A DNA stretch of 64,000 bases from assembly GCA_000023725.1 (NCBI GenBank), contig CP001673.1, positions 2,614,342 to 2,678,341 of the forward strand, given 5' to 3'. Below the pieces are notes generated by a model. It was not told where the DNA came from. It searched no databases and saw nothing but the letters and a program-made list of their open reading frames with translations. The translations under genes and the position numbers were made by a program. This document shows positions 1-7,983 of the stretch, piece after piece. The stretch is from Flavobacteriaceae bacterium 3519-10. GTDB taxonomy: Bacteria; Bacteroidota; Bacteroidia; Flavobacteriales; Weeksellaceae. How positions within the stretch are numbered: the first letter of the stretch is position 1; the number at the start of each line of letters is the position of its first letter.

Positions 1-1025
1 ACGGTTTCGGTACAGATACGAATGTAATCGTAATGGGTGCCACCAACCGTGCTGATATTCTGGATAAAGCTTTAATGAGAGCCGGACGTTTCGACCGCTC
101 AATCTATGTTGATTTACCTGAACTTCACGAAAGAAGAGAAATATTTGATGTGCATTTGGCCAAGATTAAACTTGAACCCAACATCGACCGAGAATTCCTC
201 GCAAAACAAACCCCGGGTTTCAGTGGTGCTGATATTGCCAATGTATGTAATGAAGCGGCACTTATCGCTGCCAGAAACGATCACGAATCGGTAACCAAGC
301 AGGATTTCCTTGACGCTGTTGACCGGATCATCGGTGGACTCGAAAAGAAAAACAAAGCGATTAAGCCTTCAGAAAAAAGAAGAGTTGCATTCCACGAAGC
401 GGGCCACGCCACGATTTCATGGCTTGTGGAGCACGCAGCACCATTGCTTAAAGTTACAATCGTTCCGCGCGGACGGTCTCTGGGCGCAGCATGGTATCTT
501 CCGGAAGAGCGACAACTTACCACAACCGAGCAGATGTACGATGAACTGTGTGCGACTTTAGGAGGTAGAGCAGCTGAGCAGGTTATCTTCGGAAATATTT
601 CTACAGGCGCATTATCTGATCTTGAAAGAGTTACAAAACAGGCTCAGGCGATGGTAACCATATACGGCCTCAACGAAAAAATCGGAAACATCTCGTATTA
701 TGACAGCTCAGGCCAGTCTGAATACAACTTTGGGAAACCCTATTCTGACCAGACAGCTAAGATGATCGACGAGGAAATCTCGAAAATCATCGAAACACAA
801 TATCAGCGTGCTGTGATGATTTTAACTGAAAACCGCGATAAACTAGATGCTTTAGCGGCAAAACTTTTAGAAAAAGAAGTAATTTTCCGCGAAGACTTAG
901 AAGAAATATTCGGTCAGCGTGCCTGGGATCCCGAACTTACCGAAAGGCCGGTTTCGAACACCCAAGTTATTGAGAACGAGATACCTGAAGTACCAGGAAC
1001 ACCCGAACCAAATACACCTGCATAA
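1..1025 (+). CDS. ftsH: ATP-dependent zinc metalloprotease FtsH (C-terminal part)
   Basis: The gene enters from the left edge in frame (codons run from base 3), so the N-terminal membrane segments and the Walker A/B part of the AAA+ domain lie outside. What remains starts in the second region of homology (GATNRADILDKALMRAGRFD), which carries the arginine finger, followed by the AAA+ lid and the M41 peptidase domain with the zinc motif HEAGH. FtsH is a membrane-anchored hexamer that extracts and degrades membrane and short-lived soluble proteins. The tail is acidic and proline-rich. A strong terminator follows directly. The LUD-cdsA-psd genes downstream are a usual FtsH neighbourhood in Flavobacteriia. 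Confidence 0.97.
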   Translation, partial: GFGTDTNVIVMGATNRADILDKALMRAGRFDRSIYVDLPELHERREIFDVHLAKIKLEPNIDREFLAKQTPGFSGADIANVCNEAALIAARNDHESVTKQDFLDAVDRIIGGLEKKNKAIKPSEKRRVAFHEAGHATISWLVEHAAPLLKVTIVPRGRSLGAAWYLPEERQLTTTEQMYDELCATLGGRAAEQVIFGNISTGALSDLERVTKQAQAMVTIYGLNEKIGNISYYDSSGQSEYNFGKPYSDQTAKMIDEEISKIIETQYQRAVMILTENRDKLDALAAKLLEKEVIFREDLEEIFGQRAWDPELTERPVSNTQVIENEIPEVPGTPEPNTPA

Positions 1026-1038
1026 GGAAAATAAATAT

Positions 1039-1080
1039 CCTGACTATTGCGTTAAGAACATAATAGTCAGGACTTTTTTT
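1039..1080 (+). terminator. Rho-independent terminator after ftsH
   Basis: A 10-bp perfect stem (CCTGACTATT at 1039-1048 with AATAGTCAGG at 1062-1071) is followed by a run of seven T. It lies 14 bases past the ftsH stop codon. Confidence 0.9.
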
Positions 1081-1109
1081 GTAAAGCCTGATTTTAAGCA
1101 TTAATTTTC

Positions 1110-1117
1110 TATTTTTG
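1110..1117 (+). promoter_or_regulatory. Putative -7 box for the LUD-cdsA-psd operon
   Basis: TATTTTTG matches the Bacteroidota -7 consensus TAnnTTTG. It lies just after the ftsH terminator and 27 bases before the LUD gene. I see no well-placed -33 TTG. Confidence 0.5.
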
Positions 1118-1144
1118 TAACTATAACCGCATAAACAGAAGAAA

Positions 1145-1726
1145 TTGAGTCTCTTTAAAAAAATTGTCGGAAAACTTCTAAACCAGCCGGACCAAGAGGA
1201 TGGGCAGGATTTAGTTAAACTCGGAGACCAACTGAAAAACGCGGACCTTGATTATAAATTTGCTCAGCTTTTTACGCACTCCGGCGGCATTTTCAACTAT
1301 TGCGCGGACGAAGCGGAAGCGCTGCAGATTTTAAATAAAATCCTGAAGATCGAAGACGTGAAATCTGTGTTCTGCTGGGATCACGACCTCAAGAACTTTC
1401 TGGATGTGGTGAATGTTCCTTACACCACCGAACTCGAACTTTTTAACGACTGTGCATTCATTACCTGTGAATATCTAATTGCTTTCGACGGCAGAATTAT
1501 GCTTTCGCATCATAATATCCTACATTACCACTCTTCGAGGCTGCCTTCAAAAATCATCATTATGGCTAACGTATCGCAGATCGTGACGAATCTTAACGAT
1601 GCGATGAGCAAGATAAAACGCAACGGAAACATCCGCAATCTCACGTCTATAAGCGGCAGCAATTCCAAACTGGACACGCCGAACAAGGACAATACAAAAC
1701 TTTTCTTACTTTTGCTCGAAGATTAA
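1145..1726 (+). CDS. LUD-domain (LutC/YkgG-like) protein
   Basis: 193 residues resembling the LUD domain of LutC/YkgG, the small subunit type of lactate-utilisation iron-sulphur systems; no LutA/LutB partner is nearby. In Flavobacteriia this stand-alone version usually sits between ftsH and cdsA, so a role linked to the envelope rather than lactate oxidation is possible but unproven. The start is TTG (MSLFKKI...); no in-frame ATG fits better, and the N-terminus looks natural. The C-terminal 25 residues are polar and probably disordered, ending in a short leucine-rich stretch. It is probably co-transcribed with cdsA, 38 bases downstream. Confidence 0.75.
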   Translation: MSLFKKIVGKLLNQPDQEDGQDLVKLGDQLKNADLDYKFAQLFTHSGGIFNYCADEAEALQILNKILKIEDVKSVFCWDHDLKNFLDVVNVPYTTELELFNDCAFITCEYLIAFDGRIMLSHHNILHYHSSRLPSKIIIMANVSQIVTNLNDAMSKIKRNGNIRNLTSISGSNSKLDTPNKDNTKLFLLLLED

Positions 1727-1764
1727 TCTGATCTTCTGAAAGCTTCTAACCTAACCGATACATA

Positions 1765-2640
1765 TTGGATAAAAATTTACTTCAACGGCTTTTTGGCGGT
1801 GCGATCTATGGCCTGCTTGTAATTTTATGCACCACGCCTGTCGGCTCCGGGCTCATCAACGGAATTTCTCCAGGGTTTGTGCAGCAGCAGCATCTATACT
1901 ATGGACTCATCACATTTTTTCTATTCGCGGGAGCGTGGGAATGTGTGAAAATGATGAAATTCAACCCTAAAAGCTGGGAAAAATGGGTGGTCTTTCCGAT
2001 AATTGTTTTCATATTCTACCGGTTTTCAAAAAGATATTTCGGCCACGGCTTCTATTTCGACTATAATCTATCAGAGCTGTTAGCGCTTTCATTGATTGTA
2101 ATTGCGGTAGTAACACTTTTCAAATTCACCAAAGAACTGTATTTCGACAACGGCAAACTTATATTCACTGTTATTTACACGGCCCTTCCTTTTGGTTTTG
2201 CCTTAGGATTACCGAAATTTTCGTCGGTGAATGAAACCTTTACCCTTGAAGTTTTCTTTCTGTTCGTCCTGATCTGGAGCAGCGATTCGTTTGCGTATTT
2301 TGCCGGCAGACTTTTCGGAAAGCACAAAATGGCGCCCAAAATTTCACCTAAAAAAACCTGGGAAGGTTATGCGGGTGGCGTTATTCTTACTTTAATCCTG
2401 TCTTTTTTTGTTGAAAAGTACAACGTAGATTTACGCGGTAACTGGATGGTGGTTGGTTTTCTGGTAGCGGTTTTTGCGCCGATTGGCGATTTGGTAGAAA
2501 GCCAGCTGAAGCGATCCTTCGGTGCTAAAGATTCCGGAAATATTATTCCTGGTCACGGCGGCATACTCGATCGGCTCGACAGTTTTATTATCACCGTTCC
2601 TGTTGTATATTTGTATTTAATATTAGAAAAATTTATTTAA
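1765..2640 (+). CDS. cdsA: Phosphatidate cytidylyltransferase
   Basis: CdsA makes CDP-diacylglycerol from phosphatidic acid and CTP in the inner membrane, the branch point for phosphatidylethanolamine and acidic phospholipids. The 291-residue protein has about seven or eight hydrophobic segments and the family signature near the C-terminus (SQLKRSFGAKDSGN, then GHGGILDRLD), with the metal- and CTP-binding aspartates. SPKKTWEG around residue 195 is also conserved. The start is TTG with no good ATG alternative, making two TTG starts in a row in this operon. psd follows 7 bases later, so the two successive head-group steps are coupled. Confidence 0.95.
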   Translation: MDKNLLQRLFGGAIYGLLVILCTTPVGSGLINGISPGFVQQQHLYYGLITFFLFAGAWECVKMMKFNPKSWEKWVVFPIIVFIFYRFSKRYFGHGFYFDYNLSELLALSLIVIAVVTLFKFTKELYFDNGKLIFTVIYTALPFGFALGLPKFSSVNETFTLEVFFLFVLIWSSDSFAYFAGRLFGKHKMAPKISPKKTWEGYAGGVILTLILSFFVEKYNVDLRGNWMVVGFLVAVFAPIGDLVESQLKRSFGAKDSGNIIPGHGGILDRLDSFIITVPVVYLYLILEKFI

Positions 2641-2647
2641 AATCACC

Positions 2648-3301
2648 ATGAAACTACATAAAGAGTCCACGGGAACCATTGTTGTAGCCAGTGTAATATT
2701 TGCGGTGGCAGCAATTGTATCAGTTTACTACCTCGAGCAGTGGTCTCTTCTGATCCTGATTCCGATGCTGGTTATTTTCGGTCTTATTTTCTGGTTTTTC
2801 CGCGTGCCGAACCGCGACATCCAGGATCATAAAGAAAACGTAATCGCTCCGGTTGACGGAAAAGTGGTGATGATAAAAGAAGTGGATGAGAATGAATTTT
2901 TAAATGAAAAAGCCATACAGATCTCTATATTTATGTCGCCACTGAATGTGCATATCTGCAGATTTCCTGTATCGGGCAAAGTAATTTATAAAAAATATCA
3001 TCCGGGCCGATATCTTGTTGCGTGGCACGAGAAATCTTCAACTGAAAACGAAAGGACTACCATTGCCGTAGAAAGCCTAACAAACCATAAAGTGGTCTTC
3101 CGTCAAATTGCAGGTTACGTCGCACGGCGTATCGTATTCTACTGTAATGAAGGCGATGACGCAAAAGCCGGGCACGAATTCGGTTTCATTAAATTCGGAT
3201 CGCGGATGGATATTTTCTTACCGCTTGATACAGAAATCACGTGTAAAATCGGCGATAAAACAAAAGGCGGAATTGATGTAATTGCCAAAATGAACGAATA
3301 A
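2648..3301 (+). CDS. psd: Phosphatidylserine decarboxylase, short (archaeal-type) form
   Basis: Decarboxylates phosphatidylserine to phosphatidylethanolamine. The 217-residue length and two N-terminal membrane segments (about residues 10-55) fit the short PSD family. The self-cleavage site that forms the pyruvoyl cofactor is visible as F-G-S-R near residue 187, the serine becoming the pyruvoyl group of the alpha chain. It follows cdsA by 7 bases. A phosphatidylserine synthase (pssA) is not in the window and must lie elsewhere. Confidence 0.93.
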   Translation: MKLHKESTGTIVVASVIFAVAAIVSVYYLEQWSLLILIPMLVIFGLIFWFFRVPNRDIQDHKENVIAPVDGKVVMIKEVDENEFLNEKAIQISIFMSPLNVHICRFPVSGKVIYKKYHPGRYLVAWHEKSSTENERTTIAVESLTNHKVVFRQIAGYVARRIVFYCNEGDDAKAGHEFGFIKFGSRMDIFLPLDTEITCKIGDKTKGGIDVIAKMNE

Positions 3302-3327
3302 TTCAGTGTAAAAAGTGAAGCTAATAG

Positions 3328-3358
3328 AAGTCAGGATTTTTTAGTCTTGACTTTTTTT
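3328..3358 (+). terminator. Terminator after psd
   Basis: AAGTCAGGA (3328-3336) pairs with TCTTGACTT (3345-3353) with one G-T pair, followed by a T run. It ends the LUD-cdsA-psd operon. Confidence 0.75.
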
Positions 3359-3390
3359 GTTATTTTTAAAAACACCGAAATACAAAAACC

Positions 3391-3942
3391 ATGAGAAATC
3401 TGCTGCGCTATTCTTTACTGTTTGGCCTTTTATTGGGCTGTACAGACGATCAAAAGGAACAAAATCTGCTACAGAGAGAACAGAAACTTTCCGAAAAAGA
3501 AACAAAGTTTGAAGCTAAAGAAGCAGAATATAAAAGTCTTCTTGCACTTCGGGACAGTCTTGAGAACAGTGTGCCGGCAACCCCAGCTGTAGAAGAATTA
3601 CCCGCAGAAATCCTCGGAAAATGGAGCGGAAAAATGATCTGCACCGAATCAAGCTGCACAGACCATGTAATTGGTGACCAACGGACTGATGTTTGGGAAT
3701 TCTTTGCAAATGGCCTTAAAATGACCAATAAAACCGGCGGAGAGCGTGATTTCACCGCAAATATTGTTGGCGATGAACTGAAATTGGTTTCAGAAGAAAG
3801 TTCCAATATCACCAACCGCTCCGAAATTACCCTCAGCCTCACCGATCTCCAGAATGGCAGAATGAAAGGAACGCGCGCCTTTATCGGTAAGAACGATTGC
3901 ATCGCCAAATTTTCAGTAGAACTGGAAAAAGCCAAAAACTAA
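3391..3942 (+). CDS. Lipoprotein of unknown function, coiled coil plus small C-terminal domain
   Basis: 183 residues with a type II signal peptide and lipobox LLLGC (cysteine about residue 17). The residues after the cysteine are T-D-D, which resembles the acidic lipoprotein-export signal of Bacteroidota and could direct the protein to the cell surface (inference). Residues 20-55 are charged heptads, probably a coiled coil. The rest (KWSGKMIC...) looks like a small beta-rich domain that includes two cysteines (TESSC and MIC). The stop is 3 bases before the antiporter start, so the two genes are likely co-transcribed. I do not recognise the family. Confidence 0.75.
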   Translation: MRNLLRYSLLFGLLLGCTDDQKEQNLLQREQKLSEKETKFEAKEAEYKSLLALRDSLENSVPATPAVEELPAEILGKWSGKMICTESSCTDHVIGDQRTDVWEFFANGLKMTNKTGGERDFTANIVGDELKLVSEESSNITNRSEITLSLTDLQNGRMKGTRAFIGKNDCIAKFSVELEKAKN

Positions 3943-3945
3943 TTT

Positions 3946-6063
3946 ATGAATTTCTCTCATTTCGTACTACCGTTTGAAGATCCGGTGCTTAAATTTCTGG
4001 TGGTACTTATTATCATCCTTTTTGCGCCGCTTTTACTCAACAAAATAAAAGTGCCGCACCTGCTTGGGCTTATTATTGCCGGCGCTGCAGTAGGGCCAAA
4101 CGGTTTCAATATTCTCACCCGCGACAGCAGCATCGTAGTTACCGGAACAACCGGGCTGCTATACATTATGTTTCTGGCAGGCCTTGAAATTGACCTCGCC
4201 GAATTCAGAAAAAACAAATGGAAAAGCCTCGCATTCGGCGGGTATACCTTTATCATACCTTTTGTGCTGGGCATATGCACAGCCTATTTTGTGCTCGATT
4301 TTAACTGGCTTACGTCGTTTCTGTTTGCAAGTTTATTTTCCTCGCACACCCTTATTTCCTACCCGATGGTGAGCAAAATGGGCATCAGCCGCAACCGCGC
4401 CGTGACCGTAACTGTCGGAGGTACAATGATTACAGATATTCTGGCGCTGCTTGTGTTGGCTGTAGTGGTTGGGATGACAACCGGAGAAGTGAATACCGCT
4501 TTCTGGACAAAGCTTTCAGTGGGCATCATTGCATTCGCAGGTATTGTTCTGATAGGTTTTCCAATTGTCGGCCGCTGGTTTTTCAAGAAAGTGGATGACA
4601 GGATTTCACAGTACATCTTCGTGCTGGTGATGATTTACCTTGCGGCGCTGCTGGCGGAACTGGCGGGCATTGAAGCGATTATCGGCGCGTTTCTCGCAGG
4701 ACTTGCCCTGAACAGGCTTATCCCGAGATCCTCTTCACTGATGAACCGCGTGGATTTTGTTGGAAACGCCATCTTCATCCCATTTTTCCTGATTAGTGTC
4801 GGTATGCTGATCGATGTGAAAGTATTTTTTAAAGATTTCGAAACAATTAAGGTTGCACTTGCGATGATCTTAATTTCGATTGGCGGAAAATACATGGCGG
4901 CAATCGTTACCCAGAAAACATTCTCGTTCACAAAACCCGAAGGCGGAATTATTTTCGGGCTGAGTTCGGCTTCCGCAGCCGCTACGCTGGCGACGGTGAT
5001 GGTGGGATATAACATCATCATTGGCGAAACGGAAGCGGGCGAACCGATCAGATTACTCAATGAAAGCGTACTGAACGGCAGCATTCTGCTCATCCTCATT
5101 TCGTGTACGATCTCCTCGTTTGTAACGCAGAAAAATGCAGGCAAGATCCTCGATACCGATAATGAAAATACAATTTCTGAAACCGATCCGGACGACGAAC
5201 GTATTTTGCTCGCCTTAAACTACGAGAAAACCGTAGATGCCGTGACTAATCTTGCGCTTCTTCTAAAATCTAAAAAGAACACACAAAACATTTTTGCGAT
5301 TAACGTCATCAATAATGAGCGGAATGAATCTTCCGAAAAAAATGCCGGAAAAATTCTTGAAAACGCAGTGAGAATCGGAGCGTCTGCAGATGTGGAAATT
5401 ACGCCACTCAAAAGATTCGATAACGATGTGCAAAACGGTATCAGTAACGAGATTAAAGAGCATAAAATTACCGACCTCGTGATCGCAGTGAACCCCGAAA
5501 AAGGTTTCTCCACGAGCCTTGTGTACAATCTCTATAACGGATATCTGAGTAATTTTACGGCGAACACACTTGTTTACCACGCCGTACAACCGATTGCGAC
5601 CATCCGGAAATACATCGTGGTTTTCCCGGAAAATGCACATCTTGAGTCAGGCTTCTTCCATTCGCTCCTCAAAGTCTGGAATATTGCACGAAATTCCGGA
5701 AGCAAAGTTGAATTCTACGGCGACGACAAAACCATAAAAGTCCTCGAGAAAATCAAGAAGAAAGCAACGATCGACGCGGCCTTCTATATCTTCAACAACT
5801 GGAATGAAATAACCAAAGTCTTCGGCAAAATGAAAGATGACGATGCTTTTATCCTGTTCATGGCTAAACGCGGCATGGTTTCATATCTGCCGCAAATGCA
5901 GAATGTGCCCGTGTATCTCAACGAACACTTCGCACAACGTAATTATCTACTGATCTTCCCGTCACGCAACACAAATAGCGAATACGAAAAACTTTCGCGG
6001 GATATTGGCAACGCTGATGATTTCGCAGAAATCGGAAATATAATCGGTAAGATTTTTAAATAG
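3946..6063 (+). CDS. CPA2-family cation/proton antiporter with C-terminal USP-like domain
   Basis: 705 residues. The first ~390 form about 12 membrane segments of the sodium/hydrogen exchanger fold (Pfam Na_H_Exchanger type), with GLIIAGAAVGPNGF near the start and the family pattern AIIGAFLAGLALNR around residue 245. The soluble C-terminus (about 415-705) resembles universal-stress-protein folds and may hold two such units as a cytosolic sensor. It would exchange Na+ or K+ for protons at the inner membrane in pH or osmotic homeostasis; the ion cannot be told from sequence. It is coupled to the upstream lipoprotein gene, and a bidirectional terminator follows. Confidence 0.88.
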   Translation: MNFSHFVLPFEDPVLKFLVVLIIILFAPLLLNKIKVPHLLGLIIAGAAVGPNGFNILTRDSSIVVTGTTGLLYIMFLAGLEIDLAEFRKNKWKSLAFGGYTFIIPFVLGICTAYFVLDFNWLTSFLFASLFSSHTLISYPMVSKMGISRNRAVTVTVGGTMITDILALLVLAVVVGMTTGEVNTAFWTKLSVGIIAFAGIVLIGFPIVGRWFFKKVDDRISQYIFVLVMIYLAALLAELAGIEAIIGAFLAGLALNRLIPRSSSLMNRVDFVGNAIFIPFFLISVGMLIDVKVFFKDFETIKVALAMILISIGGKYMAAIVTQKTFSFTKPEGGIIFGLSSASAAATLATVMVGYNIIIGETEAGEPIRLLNESVLNGSILLILISCTISSFVTQKNAGKILDTDNENTISETDPDDERILLALNYEKTVDAVTNLALLLKSKKNTQNIFAINVINNERNESSEKNAGKILENAVRIGASADVEITPLKRFDNDVQNGISNEIKEHKITDLVIAVNPEKGFSTSLVYNLYNGYLSNFTANTLVYHAVQPIATIRKYIVVFPENAHLESGFFHSLLKVWNIARNSGSKVEFYGDDKTIKVLEKIKKKATIDAAFYIFNNWNEITKVFGKMKDDDAFILFMAKRGMVSYLPQMQNVPVYLNEHFAQRNYLLIFPSRNTNSEYEKLSRDIGNADDFAEIGNIIGKIFK

Positions 6064-6100
6064 GTTTGATTTTAATAGTACTCCAGAGCAAATTCCAAAA

Positions 6101-6132
6101 AAAAGGAACCAACTTGTTTAAGTGGTTCCTTT
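6101..6132. terminator. Bidirectional terminator between convergent genes
   Basis: AAAGGAACC..ACTT pairs with AAGTGGTTCCTTT around a GTTT loop (13 bp with one bulged A). It is flanked by an A run on the left and T-rich sequence on the right, so it can serve both the antiporter gene and the lipoprotein gene on the other strand. Confidence 0.85.
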
Positions 6133-6144
6133 GTATTTTAAAGT

Positions 6145-6468
6145 TTAAATCGGCACGAAAATTACGGCGGCCACCGCGGCTAGCACAACCGCCACCGAAG
6201 ATAAAATATCGAGCTTCCGGGCTTCACGGATGTCGCTCTGTTTAATGACAACCTGGCTTCCGTCTTTGGTTTTTCCGTAAACGTTTTCGCTATCTATCCT
6301 TAAAACTTCCATTTTAACAATGCTTGCATCGTTAAGCTGGAAGGTGTATTTCTGGTAAAGTTCAAGAGCATTTCTTTCAAAAGGTTTATCTAAACTCACC
6401 ACCCGCGTCTGGCACGAAGCGAGCAAAAGAACTGCCCCTAAAACGAATATGGAGTATAACCTTTTCAT
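6145..6468 (-). CDS. Small lipoprotein with C-terminal hydrophobic segment
   Basis: 107 residues. The N-terminus is a lipoprotein signal peptide with lipobox LLASC (cysteine at residue 19). The middle (about 40-85) is a short beta-rich stretch (IDSENVYGKTKDGSQVVIKQSDI) like the small domains that Bacteroidota lipoproteins use to describe response to a substrate. The last ~18 residues are strongly hydrophobic and could be a membrane anchor. Proteins of this layout are common and uncharacterised in Bacteroidota. It is monocistronic, with its own promoter and a shared terminator. Function unknown. Confidence 0.75.
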   Translation of the reverse strand: MKRLYSIFVLGAVLLLASCQTRVVSLDKPFERNALELYQKYTFQLNDASIVKMEVLRIDSENVYGKTKDGSQVVIKQSDIREARKLDILSSVAVVLAAVAAVIFVPI

Positions 6469-6482
6469 AGAATATATTTTCT

Positions 6483-6511
6483 CAAATGTAGTAAATAAAG
6501 CTCAGAACAAA
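6483..6511 (-). promoter_or_regulatory. Promoter of the small lipoprotein gene
   Basis: On the minus strand a -33 element TTTG (6511-6508) is followed after 17 bases by the -7 box TACATTTG (6490-6483), a good match to the Bacteroidota consensus TTG-N17-23-TAnnTTTG. The start codon is 14 bases further on. Confidence 0.7.
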
Positions 6512-6517
6512 GCTTTT

Positions 6518-7732
6518 TTATATCGGTAAGGCATTCAAATCCTGCGCCATCAGCCAAGCTTCACTCCAGCACGCCTGAAAATTAAATCCGCCTGTAACGG
6601 CATCAATATCAAGCACTTCACCCGCAATATAAAAGTTAGGTAAAACTTTGGAAGCCATATTTTTGAAATTAATTTCCTTTAAATCGACGCCGCCCGCAGT
6701 AACGAATTCGTCTTTGTAAGTAGATTTTCCTGTGACCTTCATTTCGTTCGCGCAAAGACCGCCGAGCATACTTTGGACTTCTTTTGAAGTGAGTGTTGAA
6801 ATATTTTTATCAAGATTTATCTTTGAGATCCACAGGATACGGTGCCAAAATCTGGTTGTAACATCGAATATTTTGGAGGCGCCGATTGTTTTTTTCGGAT
6901 TTTGCCGGCGGTACTGTGTGAAAATTTCAGCGGCTTCTTCAGTTTCTATGCCCAAAAAATTTACTTTAATATCGAACTGGTATTTCATTTCTGCGAGCTC
7001 TCGCGCTTTCCATGCGGAAATCTTCAGGATCGCTGGCCCCGAAAGACCCCAATGTGTGATGAGCAACGGCCCTGATTCCTCCGTCTTAAGCTTGGGAATG
7101 GCAACTTCAGCGTGAGGGAAACTTGTGCCCATTAAATCTTTTAGTGTCTCATTCTTTATATTAAACGTAAAAAGCGACGGTACCGCGGGCACAATCTGAT
7201 GACCGAGACTTTGGATGATTTTTAGCGATTTCGGTGAGCTTCCTGTGCAGTAAATCACAAAATCTGCGGTGTAGGTTTCTGAAGCTGTTACCACCTGATA
7301 TTGGTCGGCTATCCTTTCAATCCGGGAAACCACAGACTGTGTACGGACTTCAAATTTTTTAGAATTCACTTCCGCAACCAACGTATCGATAATTGTTTGT
7401 GAAGAATTGCTCTCCGGGAAAATACGGTTGTCGTTTTCTATTTTTAGCGGAACATTCCGGCTCTCGAACCACTCCATCGTATCGCCTGGCTGAAATTTGT
7501 GGAAAACGCTAAGAAGTTCGCGGTAGCCGCGAGGATAAAAGCCGGCCAGCTCCTTCGGATCGAAGCACGCGTGCGACACATTGCACCTGCCGCCGCCAGA
7601 AATTTTCACTTTCTGCAGGACATCTGAATTTTGCTCCAGAATTGTGACACTGTATTTTGTGGCGTCCAAATTTGCTGCGCAGAAAAATCCTGCCGCGCCG
7701 CCTCCGATGATAATTATTTTCTTTTTCTGCAT
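6518..7732 (-). CDS. HI0933/YhiN-like FAD-dependent oxidoreductase
   Basis: 404 residues from the chosen ATG at 7732. A longer reading from 7768 adds 12 residues unlike the family and overlaps the -7 box. The N-terminus (KKKIIIIGGGAAGFFCA) is a Rossmann dinucleotide fold, followed by SGGGRCNVSH, and the C-terminus has AGEVLDIDAVTGGFNFQ, all hallmarks of the HI0933-like family (TIGR00275, sometimes called aminoacetone oxidase family). The true substrate is unknown. It is a single gene. Confidence 0.88.
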   Translation of the reverse strand: MQKKKIIIIGGGAAGFFCAANLDATKYSVTILEQNSDVLQKVKISGGGRCNVSHACFDPKELAGFYPRGYRELLSVFHKFQPGDTMEWFESRNVPLKIENDNRIFPESNSSQTIIDTLVAEVNSKKFEVRTQSVVSRIERIADQYQVVTASETYTADFVIYCTGSSPKSLKIIQSLGHQIVPAVPSLFTFNIKNETLKDLMGTSFPHAEVAIPKLKTEESGPLLITHWGLSGPAILKISAWKARELAEMKYQFDIKVNFLGIETEEAAEIFTQYRRQNPKKTIGASKIFDVTTRFWHRILWISKINLDKNISTLTSKEVQSMLGGLCANEMKVTGKSTYKDEFVTAGGVDLKEINFKNMASKVLPNFYIAGEVLDIDAVTGGFNFQACWSEAWLMAQDLNALPI

Positions 7733-7765
7733 ATCGCGTGGGTGGCCAAAGCCGCAACCCGGTTG

Positions 7766-7773
7766 CAAAAATA
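7766..7773 (-). promoter_or_regulatory. -7 box of the flavoprotein gene
   Basis: The minus strand reads TATTTTTG, matching TAnnTTTG, 33 bases before the ATG at 7732. No clear -33 element is seen. Confidence 0.5.
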
Positions 7774-7800
7774 CAGTTTTTCTACCCCATCATTATTGCT

Positions 7801-7808
7801 TAATTTTG
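7801..7808 (+). promoter_or_regulatory. Candidate -7 box for the thioesterase-thiL operon
   Basis: TAATTTTG matches the -7 consensus exactly. If used, transcripts would carry a ~170-base leader containing the double-hairpin repeat at 7831-7957, which looks as if it was inserted between promoter and gene. Confidence 0.45.
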
Positions 7809-7830
7809 TGCCTTCCGGTGTAAATGAGTC

Positions 7831-7957
7831 TGGATCCCGCAATAGGGATTGAAACGTAAATCCTTTTTTGGTGGCGCAGGCTCCCGGAGCCACCAAAAAA
7901 GATTGCAGTGGAAAGCCCGGCCCTTGCGGCGGCGCCAGCCGCCGCAAGGGATTGCCC
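7831..7957. repeat. REP-like double-hairpin intergenic element
   Basis: Two perfect 13-bp stems lie in tandem. Stem 1: 7863-7875 with 7889-7901, containing a smaller palindrome GGCTCC/GGAGCC. Stem 2: 7921-7933 with 7938-7950 around a GCCA loop, very GC-rich. The GATTG core recurs three times (AGGGATTGAAACG, AAGATTGCAGTGG, AGGGATTGCCC). I recall similar elements with the core GATTGnAGnGGAAAGC between genes of other Flavobacteriia, which suggests a dispersed REP family; this is from memory and not searched. No second full copy was noticed in the window. Confidence 0.65.
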
Positions 7958-7983
7958 AAAAAACATAAAGTAAACTCAATAAA

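Noticed and set aside
3450-3935. A 161-codon open frame on the minus strand
   Set aside because: It mirrors the lipoprotein gene on the plus strand, which has a clear signal peptide and lipobox.
7831-7861. AATAGGGATTGAAACG as a CRISPR repeat
   Set aside because: It resembles the GATTGAAAC end of some CRISPR repeats, but it occurs once, without spacers or cas genes, and fits the hairpin element better.
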